Origin: Climacium dendroides
Taxonomy: Eukaryota; Streptophyta; Bryopsida; Hypnales; Climaciaceae
Assembly: GCA_950106755.1 (NCBI GenBank)
Contig: OX467091.1
Location: forward strand, 16,943,538-17,007,537
DNA: 64,000 bases
Direction: 5' to 3'
Part shown: one piece after another, positions 24,540 to 35,299 of the stretch
Numbering within the stretch: position 1 is the first letter of the stretch
Layout of the letters: the number at the start of each line of letters is the position of its first letter
Translations under genes and position numbers: made by a program
The notes under the pieces: generated by a model
What the model saw: only the letters and a program-made list of their open reading frames with translations
Database searches by the model: none
Told to the model about the DNA's origin: nothing

Positions 24540-25176
24540 AAACATATTAAGTTGTTGATGTTCGTCCATGCCCCGACATATACTTGGAATAAACCTACCA
24601 ACCTGCTGAAATTTCTTCTAGAAGAGGATTCAAACAATCTGTGTGCCATCTTGTGGAACAAACATTGTACAAAACCATGGTGGCAGCGTACTTGGCATTG
24701 CCACAAAACATACATTTCAACTCAGCTGAATTTCGTAAACTGCTCAAATCAATCCATTCGTCTATATGTGGCAAATGATACGACACACAATTGTGCATGT
24801 GATCTTTCCAGATCTTGCCATCACGTCCCTCCAAGAGTAGCACGTTAAACTTGAGTACCTTATACACCTGTAGAATAATATGCCCTATAGTCACGTCGAG
24901 GGTGGTTGGTGCTGTCTGTTGCAAATAAACGTAGTCGCTTGGTTCAAAACGTCGTACCTGAGGTTGATAATCCCCTCCTCGTATCATAGTATAATGTAAG
25001 TTGTCTCTATGCTGCGCAATAGAAATGTTCTCCAAAGCCATTGGCATAACTCTCTTATACAAATCTGCTCGTTGTTTGTAGACGCGTGCCCATCTGTCCG
25101 GATCATCCAAACCATCAAATATCTTATTTACATCTTGTATGATAGCCATGGGTAAAAATAGATGGCGCCCAAACAA
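24540..25176 (-). pseudogene. Integrase C-terminus with degenerate PHD-like finger
   Basis: The open segment 25176-24595 encodes an integrase C-terminal region (MFGRH, then KRVMPMALEN-IAQHRD, then RRFEPSDYVYLQQ). Next come LLLEGRDG and a cysteine-rich end: CMFCG, a VLYNVCSTRWHTDCL block, then EEISAGW and a stop. That spacing is the PHD pattern C-x2-C ... C-x2-C ... H-x2-C. The third cysteine reads Tyr here. After the stop, the expected last C-x2-C also reads Tyr-x2-Tyr. All three changes are TGT-to-TAT type, consistent with decay. Intact family members would be expected to bind chromatin through this finger. Confidence 0.7.
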
Positions 25177-25284
25177 TAAATAATAAAGTGAAAAAAAGTC
25201 ACAAATGCTTGCTTACTAAATTGATAGCTTATTATTATCTATAGTAATTGTAAGTCCCAATCTCCATGATGACCCTTCTTCGAG

Positions 25285-25626
25285 CTATATTTCTGAAGTC
25301 CCTTCTTGATGGTTTGTACTATGCGCCATGCGCTTCGCCAATCCATCTGCTTCGAGATGATCTCTTGACATAGTACGATGATCAATTATAGCTTGTAACT
25401 CATACAAGGCTTGAAATTCATCTAAAAACTCACGACCTTGTTTAGTCAATACCTCAGCCGAAACGCCAAAGCAACTCAACACTTGATCTAAAAATGAATA
25501 AGTTTCCCATTCACTGAACTTCTTAGGCAATTCTATCAACTCGATCCATTTGGAAAAGTGTTCAATCATCACCAATACATACTTGTTGTGTCGTGATGTT
25601 ACCGGCAATGGTCCTGCAAAGTTCAA
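25285..25626 (-). pseudogene. Retrotransposon integrase core fragment
   Basis: FAGPLP, YVLVMIEHFSKW, VLTKQGREF and DHRTMSRDH-ADGLAKRM follow the core of gypsy integrases. The three catalytic acidic positions all appear lost: Asn before FAGPLP, Lys in LTKQG (usually Asp), and Lys in GLAKRM (usually Glu). The domain would be inactive. A more degraded zinc-binding region presumably lies between this and the RNase H remnant. Confidence 0.85.
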
Positions 25627-26147
25627 ACTTCACCTATAGCCCAATTCCATGATTGGCAACCGTTATAATTGAGGCATTAAATGATGCCCACACTTTATCA
25701 CAAACCGTGCTACTACTTGTTAAACTTGCATTTGCATATCTTGCTATCAATAGTGAATTTGTAGCAAGCTGTAAGTTCTTCACACTCTAAAGTGCTCAAA
25801 GTCTTCATGTGCATGTATCACTAACTTCACTCTTTCATGAGGCATCGGCACTATCTTTTTGTTGTTGTTTGGCCATATTTAAAGTAAATGAGCCTTTTCT
25901 ATACAAACCTTTTTGCTCGTTATAGAATTTGGTCCTTCTCCTTGATTGACACTGTGGTTGCCAATTCAACATGCTTCAAATACTTCATAACGTCTCCATC
26001 CTCAAAAATATCCTTGGCTTCACCACCATCTGCATTCACCATGGCCATGATGGCTTCCTTAGTAATATCTCCAATCATTGCCAATAAACTAAAATAGGTG
26101 ATAGAATGCTAGCTTGGTAAAAAATCTTCTCCCTCCTCCACGTGCCA

Positions 26148-26565
26148 TCAGACCCATGTAGAGTCCACTTGGCTAAAACTTGGATTGCAATTCAAACCAT
26201 CAACATCCATGTTCATCAAACCAGCATGGTGTACAACTTTAAAGTCATACTCCACTGGCATCAAAGCCCATCGTGCAAGCTTGCCCATAAGCTTGTTGAA
26301 CTCTATGAACCACTTCAATGGTTGGTGGTCTATAACCAATAGAAATTTGTTGCTATATAAATAACAACAAAAATAGACAATGGTTCAAACAGTTGCTAAA
26401 TATTCTTCCTCATATATGAGCTATACTATGCCTCCGCATTGTTATTGTAGTGACTAGCATAAGCCATCACAAACTTCTCTCCATCGTTGTTCATTTGAGT
26501 CAACATTGTGTCAATCCCTAGTGAACTCCAATCCAAGTGCAATTGATATGTTCTACCAGAAATCG
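26148..26565 (-). pseudogene. Retrotransposon RNase H fragment
   Basis: YQLHLDWSSLG near 26520-26560 and DHQPLKWFIEFNKLMGKLAR near 26270-26330 are typical of the RNase H and connection region of gypsy pol (usual form TDHQPLxWL ... KLxGRLARW). Stops interrupt the frame between the two blocks. Confidence 0.8.
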
Positions 26566-27570
26566 GCATCCTCAAGATAGGTGCCAATGATAAATGCTTC
26601 TCCAGTTGATTGAAGGTGGCTTTTTTCTCATCTCCCTACATCCAAGGTTGATCATTCCTTGTCAACATAATCAATGGCTTTGCAATGGTATTAAACGTCT
26701 TTATAAACTTTCAATAGTAATTATACAATTCCAAAAATGCCCACAATCTACTTACATTCTTTGGTCTTGGTATAGAAGTCATCACTCCCACTTTGCTAGC
26801 TATTACACTTAATCCACTAAGATATATCATGTGGCCTAAATACTCTATACAATTATAATAAAACTTGCATTTGTTTGAATGTAGTTTTAAGCCATGAAAT
26901 CTTAGTATGGCAAAAACCTCCTACAAGTGAGCTCTATGTTGGTTTTGATTCATGCTATAGACAATAATGTCATCAATGTAACATTTTATGAAATTCAAGC
27001 CTAAAAATATACGATCCATGATTCTCTGAAATTTAGCAAGTGCATTTTTCAAACCAAAGGAAAGGAATCTCTATTGATAAAGTCGGTCCTTCCCATCCTC
27101 ATTGATTCCCCAGAACGCCGTCTTTCCCTTATCACCTTTTCGAATACCAAGTTGGTGATATCTTGACTAGAGATCTAAAGTACTAAATACCTTGACGTGG
27201 CCAATGGCGTCAAAGTTCCCCTTTGGTATTGGCATTGTATAACGGTTGGACTTTGTGAATTTATTAGTTTTTTGATAATCTCCACACATCCTTTTTTTGG
27301 TCCAATCACTGAAAGCATCTTTTTTAGATGGCATAACTATCACTGATATATACTCACAATCTGAAGGTGCTAATTCCACCAATCTGGCCTCCAGCAACTT
27401 CTTAGTTTGGTCTTGAATCATCTTGTGCTTTACCTCACTATACTTGTATGATTTGCGATAAATTGGTGCATCATCTGTCAAGTTAATACGTACCTCTTAT
27501 CCTTTAAGAACTCCCAAGTCCTTCAAATTGAATGCAAAATAATCTATGTAACTTTTAAAGAACTTTTGTT
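26566..27570 (-). pseudogene. Retrotransposon reverse transcriptase fragment
   Basis: The region opens with an FAFNLKDLGVLKG-like block and continues with YRKSYKYS, VELAPSDCEY, KKRMCGDYQKTNKFT and KVFSTLDL (open frame 27481-27167). It continues, with stops, through FGLKNALAKFQRIMD, the catalytic box YIDD (26969-26980), GLKLHSNKCKF and EYLGHMIY. This is the standard gypsy RT order, and the catalytic box is intact even though the frame is not. Confidence 0.9.
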
Positions 27571-28181
27571 CTTGTTTTCCTTCCACTTCATCTTCTAATC
27601 CTATTAACGGTTTTCATGTTTCTTTAGTCACCGCCTCCTTTCATTCTTCCTTTGAAACAAATTTTTTCACTTTTGGTTGGTATTGCACACCATTTGGAGC
27701 AGATTCATCTTGTTCCATATTCACCATACTGTATCGCTCTTCAACTTGGCTCAAATTTCATAGTTCTTCCATTTAATCCAATATATATTCTTCAAATAAT
27801 AATTTTTCTACATGTTCCTCCAACTCCATCTTTGATTTGACCAATAGCTCTGAACTAGGCCAACTTGTTCTTGGAGTTGTGAAATATGTTATCTTTTCAT
27901 ATGTCCCATGGATGAATTGTAAAGGCCTCGTCACCTCTAACCACCAAGTCTGGAACTTAATGGTTTCATAGTCACTTGTAGCTTATAAAAATCGAAGTAT
28001 CCATTTAATGTTGAAACTAATTGCTTCTGTTCAACCGATACGAGAGAAACAATCCATGAAAGGCAATTTAAATCTATGGCTTGGCCAATGAGATATTGCC
28101 TTTAAAATTCAGTAATATATGGTACTTGGGTGATACCCGTTTGAAATCCCATGATCCGTTTTCATTCATCAACATTGAGCT

Positions 28182-28379
28182 TCAAGTATCACTTTGGTAC
28201 AGGCACCCTACACCAAACCAGGGCCATTGTCCTTGAATGTATGGGACCACTTGCCGTGTCATATCATCATTATCTACATAAATATAATGTTTTATTTTCA
28301 TATTCGTCTGCAATACGGCCGCCAACCTAATACCAATACCACCAAATAATTCCAAAACTATAATACCTTCTTCTAGTGG
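28182..28379 (-). pseudogene. C5 cytosine DNA methyltransferase-like segment (motif I)
   Basis: The frame reads PLEEG-IIVLELFGGIG, then about 20 residues later HYIYVDNDD. LELFGGIG is the SAM-binding FxGxG motif I of C5 DNA methyltransferases, and the acidic VDNDD fits motif II. A stop follows after 65 codons. Motifs IV (PCQ), VI (ENV) and VIII are not visible, so the catalytic part is deleted. Upstream, in the same frame across the solo LTR insertion, lies an acidic linker. The call rests on one strong motif and its neighbour; the position between protease and RT is as seen. Confidence 0.6.
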
Positions 28380-28570
28380 CTTTTACTAGACTATTGAAGT
28401 GTTCAAGGGAGGACCGTTGTTGTCTTCACCTTCAATTGCTTTGTCTTCTTGTGATAACAATGATTATTGCCACACTTCCTAAATGACTTTGCTAGACGCT
28501 TTTTATAATCCTATGGTATTGTCACGAACACTCTAGGACTTTCTAAGCTTCTCCATGGTCTTCTAGTACC

Positions 28571-28773
28571 TTCTAGAAACTTCCACAAGCTTCCACAAGC
28601 TTCCACAAGCTTCCACAAGCTTCTATAGTCTTCTAAGAGTCTTCCAGAAGCTTCCATAGTGTTCCGAAAGCTTCCATAATATTCCAGGACCTTCCATAGT
28701 ATTCTAGAAGATGATATATTGCATTGGAAGTTTCCAATAGAGTTCTAGAAGCCTCCATAGAGTTCCAGAAGAA
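28571..28773 (+). promoter_or_regulatory. Cluster of heat-shock-element-like motifs in the LTR
   Basis: Perfect three-part HSEs (TTCnnGAAnnTTC) lie at 28571-28583 and 28642-28654. Partial ones (TTCnnGAA or one mismatch) lie near 28662, 28702, 28743 and 28763. A 10-bp tandem TTCCACAAGC, four copies at 28581-28620, has the same 5-bp periodicity with CAA in place of GAA. All lie within about 220 bp upstream of the TATA box. HSE-bearing LTRs are known to drive heat activation of the Arabidopsis copia element ONSEN. Confidence 0.6.
28580..28622 (+). repeat. 10-bp tandem repeat in the LTR
   Basis: CTTCCACAAG occurs four times in tandem, followed by a diverged CTTCTATAG. It lies at the upstream end of the HSE-like cluster. 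Confidence 0.9.
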
Positions 28774-28787
28774 CCTCTTAGGTAGTA

Positions 28788-28796
28788 GTATATAAG
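28788..28796 (+). promoter_or_regulatory. TATA box of the solo LTR
   Basis: GTATATAAG in an otherwise non-repetitive stretch, about 270 bp into the LTR and 150 bp from its end, a usual place for the U3/R boundary. It sets the transcription direction of the LTR as plus, opposite to the surrounding relic. Confidence 0.6.
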
Positions 28797-29391
28797 GAGT
28801 CGAGACTGAGGTAGTCCTTTGTCTCGACAACACATTTCTTGAGTGTTATTCTTGTTATTCAAGTTCCAGCCTTATACTCTTCTTGACTCTAATAGCAATC
28901 TTGTTTTTAGAAACTTATCTTGTCTTGTTCTCCTTGCCGTCCGTAACAGGTATTCTCTCCTGCCGCTTCCACATCGAATCAATACAACATGTCGTCCCTG
29001 GCATCTTCACTATCATGATGATCATCGCATTAGATGACATAAAGTGAAATGACAATAAAAGGATTTTCAAAATCTTCTTCAAATCATAGTTGCTCCTCGA
29101 CCACAAGCCCAATAAAACAATAGAAATTAGCCAAATTGTCGATAAGAACTCATAAAAAAACAAGTTGGTAGTTGAGCTTTACGTCCATCTCTTGCTTGTT
29201 ATCTCAGTCTATAGTATACTATCTCTTCCTAAAAGTCCAAAGTGAAGTTTATAGGATACAATACCATAGCTCCAATCAAAATATTATAAAATTTGGCCTC
29301 CGTAACTATATAGCCTTCACCTTTATAAAGCTAGCATCTTCAACATCATCATGACGTAATCATAGTGTCAATTCGCTCCTTATGGTGTCAT

Positions 29392-29673
29392 TTATTTGCT
29401 CCGTTCTTTCAAAGAAGTACTAATCGTCAACAGACATGTTTCCAATGTGTCCTCAGTTAAACCCAAGATTTCAATTACTGATTCATGTAGCATCAAAGGT
29501 TGAGTATCAAAATCCAATAATATCCGTTGAGGTCTAAAAACTCTTCCTTTAGGGTCCAACCAATTGAAAAATGCCTTGAGAGTTGTCCAATACCACCACC
29601 TTTGAAGTAATAAAGGACCATTGTCAGGGTAAGAGGAGTCTGCTTTGGGAATACAAAAGGTACCTGGTTGCAA
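29392..29673 (-). pseudogene. Retroviral-type aspartic protease fragment
   Basis: An open segment ends with RILLDFDTQPLMLHESV and ILGLTEDTLETC. This fits the family pattern LLDSGAQPLML ... LGL of gypsy proteases. The active-site D-S/T-G reads D-F-D here, so activity is lost. It is the most upstream pol piece I can recognise. Confidence 0.6.
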
Positions 29674-32600
29674 CTAAAAATGACGAGGTTGAAAGATGGG
29701 GAAAAGAAATAAGTTTTCCTAAGACTAATCTTGTTTTCAAAACACAGATTGTCTTTAACTAACAACCTTGTTTATACTTAAGATTTAAAGCATTTAGTAG
29801 TATTTAACATTGATTAGGCTTACAAGCCCCGTTGGTATCTACCGCTAGTGTAAAGCTTCAAATACAAACACCTCTAAATAGTTTTGATGACTATTTAGGT
29901 ACTTGCAACTATCTACAGGGTAAGAACAACCTGCACCTACACTTGTATCACCACCAAACTTTATGGTCTATTAGTCATCACTCCAATATTACTACAAGGG
30001 AAAACTAGTACCGCCCACTTGGTATACACTCAATGGTCTTACTGGCCATTAATCCAACCTCACCATTACAATACAACTACAAATTGAAAGCGCCTAACCA
30101 TGAATACAAAATGGGACAAAGTTTGCTATAAAGGAAGGTATCAAGACAAAAATCAAGAAATTCACATCAGATCATCTTCCCCAAACAATACTTAAGCAAG
30201 AAAAAGAAAGAAAACAGGATGTACCAAATGCATTCACTTACAAATTTCACTCAAACTCTTTAAATGAAAAGGCTCCAAACCTTCTTTCACTCAAATTCTT
30301 ATAATTTTCACTAAAATGCTTCAAATGCTTTGAGAATTGAACCTTTAGAAAGCTATAGAAGACTACTCTAATGTTTTTTAATTTTAAAAGGAAAGGTGAA
30401 AACTACAAGTCATGATGGTCACTCGAATCTCTACTCTTCTTCATTTAGGTGGTAGCAGACCCTCTTCCACTCACTCGCTTATAACTTTTTATTTACAACC
30501 TCAAACCAAACAAAAATGGTCTTTTTGAAAGCAAAAAATCTTGAGAAACAAACCTTCAAAATTTAATTGTAAAACTCAAGATACATCAGAAGCTATGACT
30601 CTTTGAAGTCATGGCTCTTTTCTTTTCTTTTCCTATACACAAATCCAACTAAGTAAAAAAAAAATCAAACCTACCTATCAAATAGACCCTAAGGGAGGGG
30701 AGGAAAACTCATGTACATTAATCACCATGGGTCTTCAAACCCTCATTGGTCATCAAAAAGTCTTTCTAAAAGTTTTAGTTCACCTCTAAAGGCTCAAACT
30801 ACTACTAAAATTAAATTTTAGTAGGTAAATCTTGTTTAAACCTCTATCTTTCAATTCTAAACATATGGATGAACTACAAAATATGAAATAACCACTACAC
30901 TAGAATAAAAGATAAACAAAAAAAAAATTAAAATCGAAAAAAAATACTACTCAATTTGTAAGAATTTCAAAATGCGTCGAACAAGAGTAGCCATATAATT
31001 TACACGATTGACCTTTGTTAAAAGATTCATTGGCCCTTTCAACCAATGTTGATAGTTAAGAATTTCCCTAATCAGCTTAATCATGCAATAATATTGCTCT
31101 TTATTTAAGCCTTCAAAACTACCTTCAAAAGTCACATTTTAAGTATATGGTTCAATACAACCGACTTGAAGTAGAATCACCAAAACACAAGCATTTTTTT
31201 GAAGATTACCGTGCCAACATTGCTCTACACGAGGTTGTTTCAGCAGTCGAGAAGGCCCACCTTTCTCTCGTGAATGAACTTGTCACAATATCGTCAACAT
31301 CAACTGAGTTCATTGATCTGATATTTGAGTTAAAGAAAATTTTATCTCCGCTTTCAATTAAAATTTGAGATCTTGTGACTTCATAAAAAACCCTCAGTTC
31401 GACATTTAAGAATCAAACTTCATAACGAATCACAAATTCTATAGAATTAAAAAAACTAATTCAAATTGATGAAACTAATTCAAGATTGAATTTATTATAT
31501 CATTCTCTGTCAGTTACAACTGTCACCTAGTAGCCACTGGAAGCGTTAGCAACAAGAATTCTTTTTTTCAAATCATAAAATTTTATTATAATAATATATC
31601 AATATAAATTTATATTATGTACAAATTTACAATACGACATTGCTCTATTGCCAAATGCGTTGACATGGTTTTTACATGAGCAGCGGCTGATAAAAGTCCT
31701 TCGATTTATTTATCGTCAAGCACTGCTTGTGACTTAAGCACCATTTTCACACATGGTACTCGTCCTTACACATGGTAGCCACCAATTGAAACACACTATA
31801 GCAATACGAAACTGTATTTGTAAAATCATAAATGCCAAAAATAAAGGAGTTTAACAAACAACGATTATTACATCAAAAAGTATGCACGTACTTTGTTCAT
31901 TACCATATAGAGCCCGAACAACCCGTCGACCGCTTGAATTTTGACGATGTCGTGATAGAAATGCCTTTAATATATAGAAATCTTATTTAATGAGGTGTTT
32001 GTTTGGATTTGAATAATTAACCTTTTACATGAAGAAATTAAAGAAAGAAAATGGTGGGGTGTAGTAAGAACCACGATTTATTTTAATGCTGGGGTTTTTT
32101 GGAGCTTGTTAATAAATCTTGGGGGTACCGCATCTTGTCGATTACTAAAGGAAGTTAGAGGATCAGTTGGTTGTTTATTTTCTACTTCTACTAGCAAGTG
32201 CCAAGTTGCGAGGCTCTTACGACAGTCAAGTAGTCAACAGGTTCAATGAGAATTGGACTTGGACCGATAGGGCGACCTTCAACGAACTTTGACAGCCAAT
32301 CAAGTTTGCGACTTGACGATTAGTTGTGGGGCATCGAAGATTTTATATCCCTAACTATAACTTTAGAACCCTATCTTTAAAAAAATATTTCTATCTATTA
32401 GTTGTTAAGAAAGGTTAAAATTTAGTTTGTTTGGCTATATTGTAGAAAATGAAAGGTAGAAACTATTTTACCTTTCTTTTATCTTGTTTGGCTAAATTCG
32501 TAGTCTTGTGTGCAAGGTTGAGTGGGAGTTATAGAGGAATATTGGTTTAGCCAATAGGATTTAAAAACCTATGTGGCCTTTAGAGTTGGATAAAGAGTCA

Positions 32601-32879
32601 AGGTTGTCTCCCTCTTCTTTCATATTTTTGTTTTGGTTCTAGAAAGAGGACAAAAGGTTTGAAGAGAGAGATCTTTATGTCTATTGTAAATTTGTGAATG
32701 AAATTTTAGGAGAGTGTTTATTATCTTGTTGTGATTTTAAAAAGTTATTATACTTCTTATTTGAAGTTTGGATGTCAGGGTTGTCCCAAATGAACATCCA
32801 TCTGAAAATCGCGTTCAAAAATCGAACGTCCAAATATGCGAACGTTCAATTTTAGAGGACGCTCTCGACGTGGACGGAC
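29674..32879. other. AT-rich stretch, possible remnant of the gypsy 5' part
   Basis: No gag, primer-binding site or LTR of the minus-strand gypsy relic could be identified. Short open frames at 30947-31135 (minus) and 31147-31368 (plus) have mixed composition but no recognisable family. Confidence 0.4.
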
Positions 32880-33605
32880 AATGTCCAGTTGGCGTATGAT
32901 GGTCAATAGAATATATGAACGACGCGAACAAGCAAACGGACAAATGGCTTCTTTCAAGTTACAGAATTTTTTTTTGTCATTTGCGACTTCATTTCTTGAA
33001 TTTCCCGAAGCGTATAATATACCGTTGGAAAGCTCTTGCGAATACCTTTGCAATGGCATATTACACGCCCTCAAATACCAAAAATTCAAATTGCAAATGA
33101 CAAACAAAGTTTTGTACTATTGAATGGGTGGACAGGCAGGCGGATGGGGCGACCACCAACACGGATGGCAGACGGGCGGATGGCCTCTTTCAAGTTGCAA
33201 ATTTTTTTTTGTCAATTGCAACTTCATTTCTTGGATTTTTGGGGCGTGTAATATACTGTTAGAAAACTCTTGCGAATACCTTTTCAATGGTACATTATAT
33301 GCCCTGAAACACCAAAAATTCAAGTGGCAATTGAAAAACAAAGTTTTGTGCTATTGAATGTGCGGATAGACACGCGGGCAGGTGGGCAAGCAAACAGGCC
33401 GACTGCCAACGCAGACAGGCAGACGGCCCCTTTCAAGTCGCAAAAAACTTCTTTTGGCATTTGTGACTTCATTTTTTGAATTTTTGGGGCGTGTAATGTA
33501 TCGTTGGAAAGCTCTTGTGAATACCTTTTCAATGGTATATTACACGCCTCCAAACACTAAAAACTCAAGTTACAAATGAAAAACAAAGTTTCGTGCTATT
33601 AAATG
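32880..33605. repeat. Tandem repeat, three units of about 236-243 bp
   Basis: The block TTTCAAGTtrCA begins at 32952, 33188 and 33431. Each copy is followed by a GCGACTTCATTTCTTGAATTT-like block, GGGGCGTGTAATATA, GCTCTTGCGAATACCTTT and a TATTGAATGG end. Between units sits a GC-rich stretch made of 4-bp steps (GGACAGGCAGGCGGATGG-like). Both strands of each unit keep a short open frame, which follows from the repeat itself. Confidence 0.85.
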
Positions 33606-33842
33606 GACAGGCAGGCAGGCGAACAGGCCAACCGCCTTGGTGGATGACAGCTCATAATGGTTGCCTATATAACATTCAAGGTATCCATCTAACTATGCGC
33701 TTGAGAACTCCTCATTAATTAAAACATTAGATTCTAAAAGATATAAATGCTTTTTTAAAGACTTCTTTTCAATGTTGCAAACATAGAATGTAGTATTCAT
33801 GTATGACAATGAAATACAAATTATATTTGAACACATTGAAAT

Positions 33843-33867
33843 CCTAAACCCTAAACCCTAAACCCTA
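33843..33867 (+). repeat. Interstitial telomeric repeat
   Basis: Just over three tandem copies of CCTAAAC, the Arabidopsis-type telomere sequence. It lies in AT-rich non-coding DNA, so a telo-box role is less likely than for the helicase copy. Confidence 0.75.
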
Positions 33868-35299
33868 CATTTAATATGAAGTTACTAAAAAAATGATGGG
33901 ATGTATAGAATATGTTTAAACTTCAAATTCCTTTAAATGTGAATATGAAACTGTAATACATATTTAGATCACAATGAGTTATTTATTTATGTTTTAAATG
34001 TGATAAGAGTTGTTTTTCTTCAATTATTATGTGACAATTCTAAAATTGTAAAACATGCAATTATAACTTAGAGTGTTTTATGTTTGTAAAAAAATGCATT
34101 GATAGTTTGAATTACTAAGGTATGCTTAATATAAATAATTATATTTTTTTATTATTCTATCATAAGAATATATAGGATGCTATTCAAAACATTGTTATTT
34201 TTTCATTTGTATTTAATTTAATTATCACCTAGTATTGCACAATTTTTAATATGTATTATTGTCATCACACACATATGTGATATCTAAATAAAATTTTATA
34301 CAATGTTACCATAGAATACAAGTTTCTTTAAGCTAAAGAAAATTTGTTTGCTTTGTTATTGATTTAGTGCAAGGTATTACCTCAAAAAATGGTTTTTTAA
34401 CCCCTAAATGCTCAAGGCACCAATTCCAAAATTTTGAAGTTAAAAAAAATTTAATCAAGTTCTTATTTTTAGTACTGTATATTTTTGAACCCCTAAATGC
34501 TATTCAAAATGTTGTTATTTTTTTTCACATCTTTATATAAAGCCATTTGTACATGCCTTAGTTCTTATTGTTATTACATGAAGTCCTTCAATTCTACCGT
34601 TGAAAATATGTTTCACCACTTTTGGGCGCTGACCCCCGTTCCTCAACACAACTGCCATTTAAGAAATGACCAAGTTCACCGCCTTCATCTGCCCCCTTGC
34701 CTAACTCAATGGGACTTCGATCACGGGCCTCTCTACTCGTTAGTCATGAATGATGCTCACCCCTCGTTATTGAGTTAAAAATTTGATGGCTTTTGAATTC
34801 AAAATCTTAGTATCTAGCTGCCTAAACGATTGTACCTGAAATCAATCTCGTGCCAACGGTGATAATACAAATAGAGCGAATGGTTCTTGAAATTGATGTC
34901 TTGAAAGTGACTCACTAGATGATCCTATCTGAAGACTTTGGAAGGATTTTGGGACACCTTAGAGATCTTCCTCGATTAGATCAATTCGAACTCTTTCCTT
35001 TTTGTTTCTCCAATTGGTATCAATCTAAGTAGCTTAGACATACTCTTGCTCTAATCTATGGTAGTACCACATAGCCCAATCTACCATTGCAAATCAAAGC
35101 TAAAAATCACAAAAAGGTTAATTGCATGTCATTTGTGGGAAAATCAATTCTCACTCATAAATTAAAAAAAAGTATTTGATAATTGGTACGTGTCACCAAC
35201 TACACTCTAAAACTAAAACTAACCAATTACATTGCTAATTTTAAAGAAAAAATCTACCTATCCCTACTGCTAATGCCTTGAACTTGAGAGCTCAATGCC
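33868..35299. other. Intergenic stretch
   Basis: At 34397-34424 there is a lone TTAA-CCCCTAAATGC end. The 93-codon frame at 34497-34778 has a short GC-richer interior but no recognisable family, so I do not call it a gene. Confidence 0.4.

Larger units (their letters stand above)
28515..28953 (+). mobile_element. Solo LTR with 5-bp target duplication
   Basis: The LTR spans 28520-28948 (429 bp), begins TGTCACGAACA and ends CCGTAACA, with near-inverted termini TGTCACG/CGTAACA. GGTAT flanks it at both 28515-28519 and 28949-28953, a perfect 5-bp duplication typical of gypsy integration. No internal region is present, so it is a recombination-derived solo LTR. It sits inside the minus-strand gypsy relic and must be younger. 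Its own family is unknown. Confidence 0.85.
24540..29673 (-). mobile_element. Decayed Ty3/gypsy retrotransposon with methyltransferase-like segment
   Basis: On the minus strand, in order, remnants of protease, C5-cytosine methyltransferase motif I, reverse transcriptase, RNase H, integrase and a PHD-like finger are readable across about 5.1 kb. The order RT-RNase H-integrase defines Ty3/gypsy. Many stop codons and some frame changes break the frame, so the copy is dead. The gag region and its own LTRs were not found. A solo LTR of another element is inserted at 28520-28948. Published work (de Mendoza and colleagues, 2018) reports gypsy elements with DNA methyltransferases in charophyte algae; relatedness to those is inferred. 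Confidence 0.85.

Noticed and set aside
28571..28622. CRISPR-like array
   Set aside because: The 10-bp units are contiguous with no spacers; it is a plain tandem repeat in an LTR.
31147..31368. 73-codon plus-strand frame with helix-like composition
   Set aside because: No family recognised; a single short frame in transposon-rich DNA is weak evidence.
32836..33579. Series of 60-110-codon frames on both strands as a gene family
   Set aside because: They are by-products of a 236-243-bp tandem repeat without stops and occur on both strands alike.
34497..34778. 93-codon frame with a GC-richer interior
   Set aside because: No recognisable motif, no clear promoter or splice signals, and no support beyond being open.
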